DNA from: Pseudomonas putida
GTDB lineage: Bacteria > Pseudomonadota > Gammaproteobacteria > Pseudomonadales > Pseudomonadaceae
Assembly: GCF_028682455.1 (NCBI RefSeq)
Contig: NZ_JANHLD010000005.1
Location: forward strand, 202,001 to 266,000
Direction of reading: 5' to 3'
DNA: 64,000 bases
Of this stretch, positions 26,177 to 34,757 are shown one piece after another; the stretch's first letter is position 1, and every line of letters begins with the position of its first letter. The notes below the pieces were generated by a model, which made no database searches, was not told the DNA's origin, and worked only from the letters and a program-made list of their open reading frames with translations. A program made the position numbers and the translations under genes.

Positions 26177-26902
26177 GTGAACAACTTTTTCCAATCTACC
26201 GGCTGGCACGCCTTGAGCTTGCAGGGCTTCGGCCCGCTGTTGCTGCAAGGCACCTGGATGACCGTGAAGCTTGCCCTGCTATCGTTGGCCCTGAGCCTGG
26301 CCCTGGGCCTGCTCGGTGCCAGCGCCAAACTCTCGCGCCTGCCGGCGCTGCGCCTGCCGGCCACCCTCTACACCACCCTGATTCGCAGCGTGCCGGACCT
26401 GGTGCTGATCCTGCTGATCTTCTACACCCTGCAACTGTGGCTCAACGATGTGACCGAGCTGCTGGGCTGGGACTACTTCCAAATCGACCCCTTCACGGCC
26501 GGGGTCATCACCCTGGGCTTTATCTACGGTGCCTACTTCACCGAGAACTTTCGCGGGGCGATCCTCAGCGTGCCGGCAGGTCAACTGGAGGCGGCCACCG
26601 CCTACGGCCTGAGCCGTGCGCAGCGGTTTCGCCTGGTGCTGTTCCCGCAACTGATGCGCTTTGCCCTGCCAGGTCTCGGCAACAACTGGCTGGTGCTGCT
26701 CAAGTCCACCGCCCTGGTGTCGATCATCGGCCTCGCCGACCTTGTGAAGGCTGCGCAGAACGCCGGCAAGACCACCAACAACACCCTGTACTTCCTGATC
26801 ATCGCGGGGCTGGTCTACCTGCTCATCACCACCCTTTCCAATCGCCTGTTCAAGCACCTTGAGCGGCGCTACAACACCGGCATCAAGGAGCTGGCACGAT
26901 GA
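26177..26902 (+). CDS. amino-acid ABC transporter permease (HisQ type)
   Basis: Inner-membrane permease of 241 residues from GTG 26177 (VNNFFQSTGW). An in-frame ATG at 26126 would add 17 polar residues without a ribosome site. The hydrophobic segments begin at LQGFGPLLLQGTWMTVKLAL. The EAA loop EAATAYGLSRAQRFRLVLFP near residues 139-158 contacts the ATPase. Its stop overlaps the second permease start (ATGA, 26899-26902). It forms a heterodimer with that permease. Confidence 0.9.
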   Translation: MNNFFQSTGWHALSLQGFGPLLLQGTWMTVKLALLSLALSLALGLLGASAKLSRLPALRLPATLYTTLIRSVPDLVLILLIFYTLQLWLNDVTELLGWDYFQIDPFTAGVITLGFIYGAYFTENFRGAILSVPAGQLEAATAYGLSRAQRFRLVLFPQLMRFALPGLGNNWLVLLKSTALVSIIGLADLVKAAQNAGKTTNNTLYFLIIAGLVYLLITTLSNRLFKHLERRYNTGIKELAR

Positions 26903-27612
26903 TCGAGCTGATTCAGGAATACGGTCTCGCCTACCTCTACAGCGATGGCGCCGGGCTGTCCGGGCTGGCCATGACCCTGTGGTTGTTCATCGTCACCATG
27001 GTCGTGGGCTTCGTGCTGTCGCTGCCCCTTGCCCTGGCGCGGGTGTCGCGCAACCTGTGGCTGCGCTGGCCGGTAGAGGTGTACACCTTCGTGTTTCGCG
27101 GCACGCCGCTCTATATCCAGCTGTTGATCTGCTACACCGGCCTGTATGGCCTTGAGGTGGTGCGCGAGCACACCCTGCTCGACCAGTTCTTTCGCAACGC
27201 CCTGAACTGCACCCTGTTGGCCTTCGTGCTCAACACCTGTGCCTACACCGTGGAGATTTTCGCCGGGGCCATTCGCAACATCCCCCATGGCGAGATCGAG
27301 GCGGCCCAGGCCTATGGCCTGCACGGCTGGCGCCTGAACCTGTTCGTGGTACTGCCGGCTGCCCTGCGTCGTTCACTGCCGGCCTACAGCAATGAACTGA
27401 TCCTGATGCTGCACGCCACCTCCCTGGCCTTTACCGCCACCATCGCCGACATCCTCAAGGTGGCCCGGGACGCCAACGCCGCCACCTTCCTGACCTTTCA
27501 GGCCTTTGGGGTGGCGGCGTTGCTGTACATGTTGCTGTCTTTTGCATTGGTCGGCGGCTTTCGCCTGGCCGAACGACGCTGGATGCGTTTCCTTGTTCCT
27601 GCCCGAGGCTAA
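26899..27612 (+). CDS. amino-acid ABC transporter permease (HisM type)
   Basis: Inner-membrane permease of 237 residues with about five hydrophobic segments, starting MIELIQEYGLAYLYSDG. The motif FVFRGTPLYIQLLICYTGLYGL near residues 68-88 (FRGTPLYIQLLI) and the coupling loop EAAQAYGLHGWRLNLFVVLP near 134-153 are typical HisM features. It is translationally coupled to the HisQ-type gene and followed after three bases by the ATPase gene. Confidence 0.92.
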   Translation: MIELIQEYGLAYLYSDGAGLSGLAMTLWLFIVTMVVGFVLSLPLALARVSRNLWLRWPVEVYTFVFRGTPLYIQLLICYTGLYGLEVVREHTLLDQFFRNALNCTLLAFVLNTCAYTVEIFAGAIRNIPHGEIEAAQAYGLHGWRLNLFVVLPAALRRSLPAYSNELILMLHATSLAFTATIADILKVARDANAATFLTFQAFGVAALLYMLLSFALVGGFRLAERRWMRFLVPARG

Positions 27613-27615
27613 ACC

Positions 27616-28464
27616 ATGACCCTTTGCGCAACCTCCTTGTCGACCGCCACTCCCCCTGCCCACCGCCCCAGCCCGCGTATCGCGGCCGTGACCCAGGACG
27701 CCACGGTCAAGCTCAGCGTCCAGGACTTGCATAAAAGCTATGGCGAACACCAGGTCCTCAAGGGCGTATCCGTCAATGCTCGCAAGGGTGATGTGATCAG
27801 CCTGATCGGCGCCAGCGGCTCGGGCAAGAGCACCCTGCTGCGTTGCATCAACTTCCTCGAACAACCCGATGCCGGCGTGATCACCCTCGACGAGCAACGC
27901 ATCGAAATGCGCCAGGGTCGTACCGGCACCCGCGCGCCACACCCCGCACAACTGCAGGACCTGCGCACGCGACTGGCGATGGTGTTCCAGCACTTCAACC
28001 TCTGGAGCCACATGACGGTACTGGAGAACATCTGCCTGGCGCCCCGGCGCGTGCTGGGCGTCAGCGCCGAAGACGCCCAGGCGCGGGCACGCAAGTACCT
28101 GGACAAGGTCGGCCTGCCAGCCCGCGCCGCCGACCAGTACCCGGCGTTCCTGTCCGGTGGCCAGCAGCAACGGGTGGCCATCGCCAGGGCTTTGGCCATG
28201 GAGCCGGAGATCATTCTGTTCGACGAGCCCACCTCGGCGCTCGACCCGGAGCTGGTCGGCGAAGTGCTCAAAGTGATACAGACGCTGGCCGAGGAAGGTC
28301 GTACCATGCTCATGGTCACCCACGAGATGGGTTTTGCCCGTCAAGTGTCGAGCCAGGTGTTGTTCTTGCATCAGGGCCGGGTCGAGGAACAAGGAAGCGC
28401 CGAGATACTTGACCAGCCGCAGAGCGAACGCCTGCAGCAATTTCTTTCCAACCGTTTGAAGTGA
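27616..28464 (+). CDS. amino-acid ABC transporter ATP-binding protein (HisP type)
   Basis: Cytoplasmic ATPase of 282 residues with Walker A GASGSGKST (near 60-68), Q-loop VFQHFNLW, signature LSGGQQQRVAIARAL, Walker B IILFDEPTSALD and H-loop VTHEMGFA, all canonical. It has a 30-residue N-terminal extension compared with HisP (about 255), rich in Thr, Ala and Pro. An internal start near VKLSVQDLHKSYG would give the usual length, but no better ribosome site is obvious. It energises the two permeases upstream. Confidence 0.93.
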   Translation: MTLCATSLSTATPPAHRPSPRIAAVTQDATVKLSVQDLHKSYGEHQVLKGVSVNARKGDVISLIGASGSGKSTLLRCINFLEQPDAGVITLDEQRIEMRQGRTGTRAPHPAQLQDLRTRLAMVFQHFNLWSHMTVLENICLAPRRVLGVSAEDAQARARKYLDKVGLPARAADQYPAFLSGGQQQRVAIARALAMEPEIILFDEPTSALDPELVGEVLKVIQTLAEEGRTMLMVTHEMGFARQVSSQVLFLHQGRVEEQGSAEILDQPQSERLQQFLSNRLK

Positions 28465-28476
28465 AGCCGAACCTGC

Positions 28477-28971
28477 ATGGATACCAAGGTCAACAGCCCA
28501 CACGCCACGCCGCCTCTGGACCGGATCGACGAAGCGATCATCGACGTGCTGCGCCATAACGGGCGCATCACCTACGAGAAGCTTTCGTCACTGGTACACC
28601 TCACCCCCCGACCGTGCCTGGAGCGGGTGCGCAAACTGGAAAGACGGGGAGTGATTCGCGGCTATGGGGCGATCATCGATGTGCAGATGGTCTCGCCGGG
28701 GCTGTCGTTGCTGGTGCTGGTAGCCCTGTCGAACCAGAGCGGGCGCAGTGCGCAAAAAGCCTTCGAGGCGTGCGTGCGGGCCTGTCCGCAGGTGTTCGAT
28801 TGCCAGTTGATCAGTGGCCATTTCGACTACAGCCTGCGCATGCGCTGCCGCGACATGGAGCACTACCGTGTGCTGACCGAAACCTGGATGAACAACGACG
28901 AACTGCATATCGACAAGCTGGTGGCGCATCCGGAGCTGGCGGTAGTGAAAAACACCGCCCCCCAGCTCTGA
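28477..28971 (+). CDS. Lrp/AsnC-family transcriptional regulator
   Basis: Regulator of 164 residues. The winged helix-turn-helix covers about 15-65 (LDRIDEAIIDVLRHNGRITYEKLSSLV, split: LDRIDEAIIDVL / RHNGRITYEKLSSLV) and the RAM ligand-binding domain about 75-160 (VLVALSNQSGR, FDCQLISGHFDYSLRM). Such proteins sense amino acids; placed at the end of the citrulline/arginine operon it is the likely local regulator, possibly autoregulatory. It begins 12 bases after the ATPase gene and ends 12 bases from the convergent permease gene. Confidence 0.92.
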   Translation: MDTKVNSPHATPPLDRIDEAIIDVLRHNGRITYEKLSSLVHLTPRPCLERVRKLERRGVIRGYGAIIDVQMVSPGLSLLVLVALSNQSGRSAQKAFEACVRACPQVFDCQLISGHFDYSLRMRCRDMEHYRVLTETWMNNDELHIDKLVAHPELAVVKNTAPQL

Positions 28972-28983
28972 ACACCCCCTGAC

Positions 28984-30036
28984 TCAGACGCGTGGCGGCA
29001 CTTGCTGCTCGCTACGCGTCCAGTCCAGCAACAGGCTGTAGGCCACCGCCAGCAGGGTCGGGCCGATAAACAGACCGATGAAGCCAAAGGCCAGCAAGCC
29101 GCCAAACACCCCCAGCAGCACGATCACCAATGGAAGGTTGCCACCGCGGCTGATCAGGTAAGGCTTGAGCACGTTGTCCACGCCACTGATGATGAACGTG
29201 CCCCAGATCCCGAGAAAGACCGCCATGCCGTACTCACCCTGCCAGGCCAGCCAGGCGGTGGCCGGTACCCAGGCCAGCGGTGGCCCCATGGGAATCAGGC
29301 TAAGCATGAAGGTGACAATGGCCAGCACCAGCGCACCCGGGACGCCGGCAATCAGGAAGCCGATCAGGGCCAGGACCGCCTGGGCCGCCGCCGTCCCGAT
29401 CACACCGTTGACCACCCGCTGTACCGTGCCGGCGACCAACTCCAGGTAATACTCGGCGCGCTCGCCAATCAACCGCTCCAGCAGGCGCAGCACGAACGCC
29501 GCAAGTCGCGGCCCGTCGCGGTAGAAGAAGAACACGAACACCAGGCTCAGGGTCAGCTCTAGGATCCCGCCGCCGATCTGCGCGCTGCGTGCCAGCAACC
29601 AGTTGCCGACCTGCCCCAGGTACGGCTTTACCGTTGTCAGCAAGGCCGCCCCCTGCTGGTCGATGGTGTCCCACATCCCCACCAGCCTTGGCCCCACCAA
29701 CGGCACGCCGCCCAGCCAGCCCGGGGCATCCGGCAGGCCGTCGACCTGTACATCGCGCACGAACGCCGTGGCATCGCGAATATGGTCGGCCAGGTTGAAG
29801 CCAAGCCACACCAGCGGCAGGGCCACCAGCAGTATCCACAAGGTGGTCAGCAGGCCGGCGGCAAGGATTTCGCGACCACCGAGCAGACGGGTCAGCAGGC
29901 GCATCAGCGGCCAGCTGGCATAGGCCAGGATGGCGCCCCAGAGCAGCGCCGACATGAACGGGGCCATCACCCACAGGCCTGCACCGAGCAGGGCGAGCAG
30001 GATGATCTGTACCAGCAGGCGATCATTGTTGGGCAT
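28984..30036 (-). CDS. AI-2E family transporter (YdiK/PerM-like permease)
   Basis: Polytopic inner-membrane protein of 350 residues from ATG 30036 (MPNNDRLLVQI); a TTG at 30051 overlapping the upstream stop is the alternative. There are about eight hydrophobic segments: two pairs N-terminal (LLALLGAGLWVMAPFMSALLWGAIL, split: LLALLGAGLWVMAP / FMSALLWGAIL) and four C-terminal, with the conserved GPPLAWVPATAW loop and DNVLKPYLISR. The family includes AI-2 exporters and Na/H antiporters; the substrate is not predictable. It follows the DUF4892 gene by 11 bases, so the two are probably co-transcribed. Confidence 0.87.
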   Translation of the reverse strand: MPNNDRLLVQIILLALLGAGLWVMAPFMSALLWGAILAYASWPLMRLLTRLLGGREILAAGLLTTLWILLVALPLVWLGFNLADHIRDATAFVRDVQVDGLPDAPGWLGGVPLVGPRLVGMWDTIDQQGAALLTTVKPYLGQVGNWLLARSAQIGGGILELTLSLVFVFFFYRDGPRLAAFVLRLLERLIGERAEYYLELVAGTVQRVVNGVIGTAAAQAVLALIGFLIAGVPGALVLAIVTFMLSLIPMGPPLAWVPATAWLAWQGEYGMAVFLGIWGTFIISGVDNVLKPYLISRGGNLPLVIVLLGVFGGLLAFGFIGLFIGPTLLAVAYSLLLDWTRSEQQVPPRV

Positions 30037-30047
30037 GCGCTTCTCGC

Positions 30048-30842
30048 TCAACGAATCAGTTCGACGTGAAAGCCGTCGGTCTTGGCATCACCCACCTCAA
30101 GCCTGGCCATGCGCACACCGGCCTTGCCCAGTTGCTCGCGCCAGGCCTCGGCCTGGCCGCCGCTCAGGGTTACACGCAAGGTGCTGTCCAGGTTCAGGCT
30201 GCGGCCCAGCAGCGTGACCCAGGCCTCCTGGGGCTCACCCAGATCAGGGTAGTCGAGCTTGCCGGTGTCGCGCAGCTCACGCAGCACCGTGGCCGGGGTC
30301 GGCAGCACCTCACCCAGGGGCGCGTCGGCGACGAACTCTTCTACGTGAAGGTAGGCGCGCTTGTTGCCGCGCGTGATGCTGTAGAGGGCAACCAGGGTGT
30401 TGCTCTGCTCGGCGGAGCGGCGCAACAGGATGAAGGCTTGTTGATCGTCCGCGCCACCCAGCCGGGAATTCTTGAATACCTCATTGGCCCACAGGCTGTT
30501 TTCGCCACAATCGCGGGCCTGGCACCAGAACAACGGGTAGCCGCCGTCCTGCTGCAGGGCTTCACGGGCTGCCGTGAAGGCTTCATTGGCGCTGCGCTCG
30601 GGCGGCAGCTCATAGGTGATGGAACTGACCTGACCACGGGATTCGATCTTGCCTTCGGTGCGCAACTGGCCGCTGATCTTGCGCAAGGAGCCCAGCGGAT
30701 AGATCCGCTCCTGGTCGGCGGCGCTGCGTTCGACCACCACCTTGGCGTCGACCGGCACCGGCAGCCCTTCGGCCAGCAGCGGCGCACTTAACAGCACGGC
30801 GAAACTCGCCGCTACTGCGTGTCCATAGCGTTTGATACTCAT
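30048..30842 (-). CDS. DUF4892 domain-containing periplasmic protein
   Basis: Exported protein of 264 residues with a signal peptide (MSIKRYGHAVAASFAVLLSA, cleavage near LLAEG). The mature part has LPVPVDAKVVVERS and a Cys pair FWCQARDCGENSLWANEVF near 118-136 typical of DUF4892. Function is unknown; relatives are found in Pseudomonas envelopes. There is no ribosome site in front of its ATG. Instead the ATG overlaps the TGA of a 22-codon ORF with a strong ribosome site (30839-30907). The open frame continues upstream, but that part lacks family similarity and runs through the small ORF and its ribosome site. Confidence 0.85.
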   Translation of the reverse strand: MSIKRYGHAVAASFAVLLSAPLLAEGLPVPVDAKVVVERSAADQERIYPLGSLRKISGQLRTEGKIESRGQVSSITYELPPERSANEAFTAAREALQQDGGYPLFWCQARDCGENSLWANEVFKNSRLGGADDQQAFILLRRSAEQSNTLVALYSITRGNKRAYLHVEEFVADAPLGEVLPTPATVLRELRDTGKLDYPDLGEPQEAWVTLLGRSLNLDSTLRVTLSGGQAEAWREQLGKAGVRMARLEVGDAKTDGFHVELIR

Positions 30843-30907
30843 CGGCAGGCCACGCCGCACGGGGCGCCAAGGCTGAATATGGGTGAAACGTTGTCGTGCT
30901 TGTTCAT
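30839..30907 (-). CDS. 22-codon small ORF translationally coupled to the DUF4892 gene
   Basis: From ATG 30905-30907 the minus strand encodes 22 residues, MNKHDNVSPIF ... GVACR, ending at TGA 30839-30841. AGGGAG lies six bases before the ATG, a far better ribosome site than any near the next gene. The TGA overlaps the DUF4892 ATG (ATGA at 30839-30842). The peptide has two Cys and no signal sequence or membrane segment. It probably serves to bring ribosomes to the DUF4892 start, and it may or may not have a function as a peptide. Confidence 0.55.
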   Translation of the reverse strand: MNKHDNVSPIFSLGAPCGVACR

Positions 30908-30957
30908 GGTTGTCTCCCTGTTCAACCCGCCAAGCCTCGACAGTTGCCCGCCGCAAG

Positions 30958-31812
30958 TCAAGAAATGCCAAAAAACTGATTGAAACAGTCTGCAACAAGC
31001 GTTGCACCGTTCTCGTCGTTCAAGTGCAAGTGGTGGCCGCCAGGCAGTTGTTCCCAGGCAAACGGGAGCTGCTCCAGCAGATCGGTGTGGCGGGCCAACA
31101 TGCCATCGGAAGCGACCACCAATTTAGCCGGGCAGGCGATACGCTGAACGAAGCTGAGCGCCTGGGCCTGGCTCAGGCGCACGGGTGACGGCAGGGTCAG
31201 CCGGCTGTCGCTGCGCCACGAATAACCACCCGCCACTGGCATCACCCCACGCTGGGCCAGCAGCTCGGCCGCTTCGCGGCTGACCGCCACTTGCCCGAGC
31301 ATCCGCGCCTCCACCGCCCGCTCCAGGGTCGGGTGCACGCCCTTGCGCTTGCCGTCCAGGCGCAACTGCGCTTGCAGGGCCATGCCCATGCGTTCGGCGG
31401 CATCTTCGGGACCACCGGTGGGCGGGATCACCCCGTCGATCAGGGCAAGCCGGGTCACCCGCTCGGGCAGCGAGCCTGCCAGCACCACCGAGACAATCGC
31501 CCCGAGCGAATGCCCCAGCAGGGCGAAACGCTCCCAGCCCATCTGCTCGGCAACCCGCAACACATCATGGGCGTAGTCCCACAGGGCATAGCCCGCCCCG
31601 GGTGGGCGATGCGCGGAGTAGCCATGACCGGCCAGGTCGAGCGCGACGATGCGCAGCCCCGCCAGCCTGGGTGCCAGCCGGGCAAAACTGTTGGCATTGT
31701 CCAGCCAGCCATGCAGCGCGATTACCGGTTGCCCGTCGGCAGGGCCGAACAGATGCGCCGCCAGTTCGATGTGCCCCAGGTTCAGACGGATTTCTTCGAC
31801 ACCGTGGCTCAT
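30958..31812 (-). CDS. alpha/beta hydrolase
   Basis: Cytoplasmic hydrolase of 284 residues, start MSHGVEEIRLNLG at 31812 overlapping the stop of the upstream hydrolase gene (ATGA). The oxyanion region ALHGWLDNANSF lies near 31-42, the nucleophile elbow GHSLGAIVS near 101-109, and the catalytic His in GGHHLHL near 260. Close relatives are carboxylic-ester hydrolases of the lipase/MhpC type; the substrate is unknown. It shares an operon with the hydrolase upstream. No signal peptide. Confidence 0.85.
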   Translation of the reverse strand: MSHGVEEIRLNLGHIELAAHLFGPADGQPVIALHGWLDNANSFARLAPRLAGLRIVALDLAGHGYSAHRPPGAGYALWDYAHDVLRVAEQMGWERFALLGHSLGAIVSVVLAGSLPERVTRLALIDGVIPPTGGPEDAAERMGMALQAQLRLDGKRKGVHPTLERAVEARMLGQVAVSREAAELLAQRGVMPVAGGYSWRSDSRLTLPSPVRLSQAQALSFVQRIACPAKLVVASDGMLARHTDLLEQLPFAWEQLPGGHHLHLNDENGATLVADCFNQFFGIS

Positions 31813-32603
31813 GCCTGCCGCTCCTGCCAACGCCCCAACAGGCCCCTGATCAGCCGGGCGGTGTCATCGGGCCGCTCCAGCGGGAACATGTGGCCGCCCG
31901 GCAGGCTGTGGTACTCCCCCAGGGGCAGGCGTCGTACTTCGCGGGCATGGTGCTGCCTTACTATCCGGCTGTGGCTGCCACGCACCATCGCCAGCGGCAC
32001 CTGCAACTGCTGGGCAGGTCCTGGGCGGGTGTGAGGAATGCTGCGGTAGATGCTGATTTCCGTGGCCGGGTCAAAACTCAACCGCAGCGACTCGCCCTCC
32101 TGGCGCAACCCATGCTGCAGGTACGCCTCCAGGCACTCGGGGTCGAACCCGCGGAACAGGGTCTTGCTGGCAAAGTACGCCCGCGCCTGCTCCAGGTCGG
32201 GGAACGCCTCCCGGCGCCCGAGGGTGCGGCCAGCCGGGGTGATCCTGTCGATAAAACCCCAGCGCTTGGCCAGTTGCAGGAGCCAGCGCTCGGGTTGGGT
32301 CAGTACGGGCGAGTCGAGCATCACTACCCCGCGGTAGCGCTCGGGGCAACGCAATGCGGCGTGCAAGTGCAGCACGCCGCCCAGGGAATGCCCCACACCC
32401 CATACGGGTTCGGGAAGTTGTTCGAGGTGATGGATCAGCTCATCGACCAGCGTCTGCCAGTTGTCATCCACCGGAAAGCGCGGGTCGTGGGCATGTTGTG
32501 GCAAGTGGCTCACGGTGTAGTCCGGGCCGAGGCCAGCAAAGAGCTTGCCGTAGGTGGCCGAAGGAAAACCGTTGGCGTGAGCGAAAAAGACCTGTTGCGA
32601 CAT
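31809..32603 (-). CDS. alpha/beta hydrolase
   Basis: Hydrolase of 264 residues from MSQQVFFAHANGF (32603). HANGFPSATYGK forms the oxyanion part, GVGHSLGGVLHLHA the nucleophile elbow (Ser near 76) and GGHMFPLERP the catalytic His (near 240). It differs clearly from the next hydrolase, so it is not a recent tandem duplicate. The gene order (two hydrolases, SixA, DUF4389, gpsA on one strand) is typical of pseudomonads. Bases 32604-32744 hold only a short GC-rich gap. Confidence 0.85.
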   Translation of the reverse strand: MSQQVFFAHANGFPSATYGKLFAGLGPDYTVSHLPQHAHDPRFPVDDNWQTLVDELIHHLEQLPEPVWGVGHSLGGVLHLHAALRCPERYRGVVMLDSPVLTQPERWLLQLAKRWGFIDRITPAGRTLGRREAFPDLEQARAYFASKTLFRGFDPECLEAYLQHGLRQEGESLRLSFDPATEISIYRSIPHTRPGPAQQLQVPLAMVRGSHSRIVRQHHAREVRRLPLGEYHSLPGGHMFPLERPDDTARLIRGLLGRWQERQA

Positions 32604-32744
32604 ACCCGGCAATCCGTAGGAAAAACACGTCTTGATTGTCCGCAACTGGCCAGGGCCGGGCAATGACCGTAACAGCCATCGGCGACGGCACTCCGGTCAC
32701 GTGGGCCCGGGCCCTGCCACCGGAGTACCCCGAAGGCTGCCGCG

Positions 32745-33200
32745 TCAGGCGTGGGTCATGCTGCGCAGGGTCATCAACCCGGCCAGTGGCCAGTCGCCTT
32801 CAAGTTGCGCAAGGCTGGCAGTACCCATGCCTTCGGCGGCGCGGCTATGGCCGTGCTGGAGCATGCCGACCAGGTTCCCTACCAGAGGCTGATGGCTGAC
32901 CAGCAGCACATGCTCAAGGCCCAGGGCATCGAGCGCGGCAATGACCTGGCCCGGCTCGGTGTCGGGGGTGAGCCAGGGCACAGTCACCACCGATTTATCG
33001 AAACCCAGGGCCTCGTGCACCAGCGCCGCGGTTTGTTGCGCCCGAACGTAAGGGCTGGCCAGGATCGCCTGCAGGGGCTGGCCCAGCAGGTGGGCCGCGC
33101 TGCGCAGCACTTGCTCACGGCCGTGGGCCGTGAGGTTGCGCTCGGCATCGCTACGGGCGCGGGGCTCAGCCTCGCCGTGACGCAAGACCCAGAGCTTCAC
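32745..33200 (-). CDS. sixA: phosphohistidine phosphatase SixA
   Basis: Histidine-phosphatase-fold enzyme of 151 residues that removes phosphate from phosphohistidine, classically on the Hpt domain of ArcB and on PTS-Ntr components. The N-terminal RHGEAE motif (residues 7-12) carries the catalytic His, and SHQPLVG near 101 the second. Start overlaps the DUF4389 stop by four bases (33197-33200). Whether it acts on the hybrid-kinase pathway encoded 5 kb away is open. Confidence 0.9.
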   Translation of the reverse strand: MKLWVLRHGEAEPRARSDAERNLTAHGREQVLRSAAHLLGQPLQAILASPYVRAQQTAALVHEALGFDKSVVTVPWLTPDTEPGQVIAALDALGLEHVLLVSHQPLVGNLVGMLQHGHSRAAEGMGTASLAQLEGDWPLAGLMTLRSMTHA

Positions 33201-33544
33201 AGCTTGGGCTCCTCGTCACGCACCGGGTGCGGTGCCGGCGGGACGCTATGGGCCGCTTCGCCTTCCGGCGCGCGGGGCGCTGGCCAGTCGGCGAACGGCC
33301 AGGGCTTCTGGTCGGTATGAAACGTGCCGAAACGGCCGATCTGGGCCAGGAACTGGCTCAGGCTATCGCCGAAATTCATCAGGCTGGCACTGGGTGCGCC
33401 ATAGATCAGACGGTAGATCAGTTGCACCAGTACCAGGCCGCCCAAAAGGGTCTGCGCCACTTGCCACACCAGCAAGAACACCAGCATCCACAGCACGCGC
33501 AAAATGATCGACTCGCGCTGGGCCTGGTTGGGGGATTCGTTCAT
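33197..33544 (-). CDS. DUF4389 domain-containing membrane protein
   Basis: Protein of 115 residues with one long or two adjacent hydrophobic segments near 14-48 (ILRVLWMLVFLLVWQVAQTLLG, split: ILRVLWMLVFLL / VWQVAQTLLG, then LVLVQLIYRLIYG). The DUF4389 signature follows: NFGDSLSQFLAQIGRFGTFHTDQKPWPFADWP (split: NFGDSLSQFLAQIGRFG / TFHTDQKPWPFADWP). The C-terminal tail is proline-rich and cytoplasmic. Function is unknown. It sits 15 bases after gpsA and overlaps sixA, so all three are one transcript. Confidence 0.88.
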   Translation of the reverse strand: MNESPNQAQRESIILRVLWMLVFLLVWQVAQTLLGGLVLVQLIYRLIYGAPSASLMNFGDSLSQFLAQIGRFGTFHTDQKPWPFADWPAPRAPEGEAAHSVPPAPHPVRDEEPKL

Positions 33545-33559
33545 GTGTTGCTCCTGTAC

Positions 33560-34585
33560 TCAGTTGAAACCGCTGGTGGAGATGAAGTCGACATCGGTTT
33601 TCGGCTCGGCGCGCATCAACAGCTCGATCACCTGGGTCAGGGTACGGCCCTCGAAGAGAATCGCATGCAGGCCGGCCACCAGGGGCATGTACACCTGCAC
33701 CTGCTGCGCCTTGACCTTCAGCACCTTGAGGGTGTTGACCCCCTCGGCGACTTCGCCCAGGCGATTGACCGCCTCCTCCAAGCTCAAGCCTTGCCCCAGG
33801 GCGTAGCCTACCTGGTAGTTGCGGCTCTTGGGCGAGGAGCAGGTCACGATCAGGTCACCAACACCGGCAAGCCCGAGGAAAGTCATGGGATTGGCCCCCT
33901 GACTGACGGCAAAGCGGGTCATCTCGGCCAGCGCGCGGGTGATCAGCATGCTCTTGGTGTTCTCGCCCATGCCCAGGGCCACGGCCATGCCGGCGATGAT
34001 CGCGTAGACGTTCTTCAGTGCCCCGCCCAACTCGACTCCGAAGCGGTCGCCGCTGGCATACACGCGAAAGGTGCGCCCGTGCAGTACGGCCTGCACGCGC
34101 TGGCAGAGCGCTTCGTCTTCACTGGCCACCACGGTGGCGGTGAGGGCGTGCTCGGCGACTTCACGCGCAAGGTTGGGCCCCGACAGCACGCCGATACGCG
34201 CTTGTGGCGCAATTTCTTCGAGAATCTGGCTCATCAGCTTGAAGCTTTGCGCCTCGATGCCCTTGGTCAGGCTGACCAGCATCTTGCCCGTGAGCAACTG
34301 CGCATGGGGTGCCAGCACGCTGCGCAGGGCGCTGGAAGGCAACGCGACGAAGATCAGTTCGCAGTCGTTCAAGGTGGCCAGCAGGTCGTTGACCGGCTCG
34401 ACCCCAGGGTGGATCTTCACTCCCTTGAGGTAGCGCGGGTTTTCCCGGTTGTCGCGCATGGCCTGGGCCTGCTCGGGATCACGCATCCATTGGCGTACCG
34501 CGATGCCGTTTTGCGCCAGCAGATTCGCCACGGCGGTCCCGAAACTTCCGCCTCCCAGAACTGCAACCGGCTGCTGTTCAGTCAT
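33560..34585 (-). CDS. gpsA: NAD(P)H-dependent glycerol-3-phosphate dehydrogenase
   Basis: Reduces dihydroxyacetone phosphate to sn-glycerol-3-phosphate for phospholipid synthesis. The 341-residue protein from MTEQQPVAV has the Rossmann motif VLGGGSFGTAVANLLAQNG (near 9-27), VSLTKGIEAQ (near 108) and the substrate-binding ALKNVYAIIAGMAVALGMGENTKS region (split: ALKNVYAIIAGMAVA / LGMGENTKS) with catalytic Lys near 190. A TTG two codons upstream is less likely. The 172-base gap to the next gene (34586-34757) contains both divergent promoters. Confidence 0.96.
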   Translation of the reverse strand: MTEQQPVAVLGGGSFGTAVANLLAQNGIAVRQWMRDPEQAQAMRDNRENPRYLKGVKIHPGVEPVNDLLATLNDCELIFVALPSSALRSVLAPHAQLLTGKMLVSLTKGIEAQSFKLMSQILEEIAPQARIGVLSGPNLAREVAEHALTATVVASEDEALCQRVQAVLHGRTFRVYASGDRFGVELGGALKNVYAIIAGMAVALGMGENTKSMLITRALAEMTRFAVSQGANPMTFLGLAGVGDLIVTCSSPKSRNYQVGYALGQGLSLEEAVNRLGEVAEGVNTLKVLKVKAQQVQVYMPLVAGLHAILFEGRTLTQVIELLMRAEPKTDVDFISTSGFN

Positions 34586-34757
34586 ATTCAATCCGTTAAA
34601 ACCAATAATAGTGGCGACCCTCGCATTATACGGAGCGACAGGGCCAGAGCCAGCGCCAGATCAGCAAATTGACGCGCGCATTGCCCTGCCTGGCGACTGG
34701 AAAATACTCGCCACTCGGTTAACATGCCCGGCTTTAACCCGATACCAAGGCCACACC

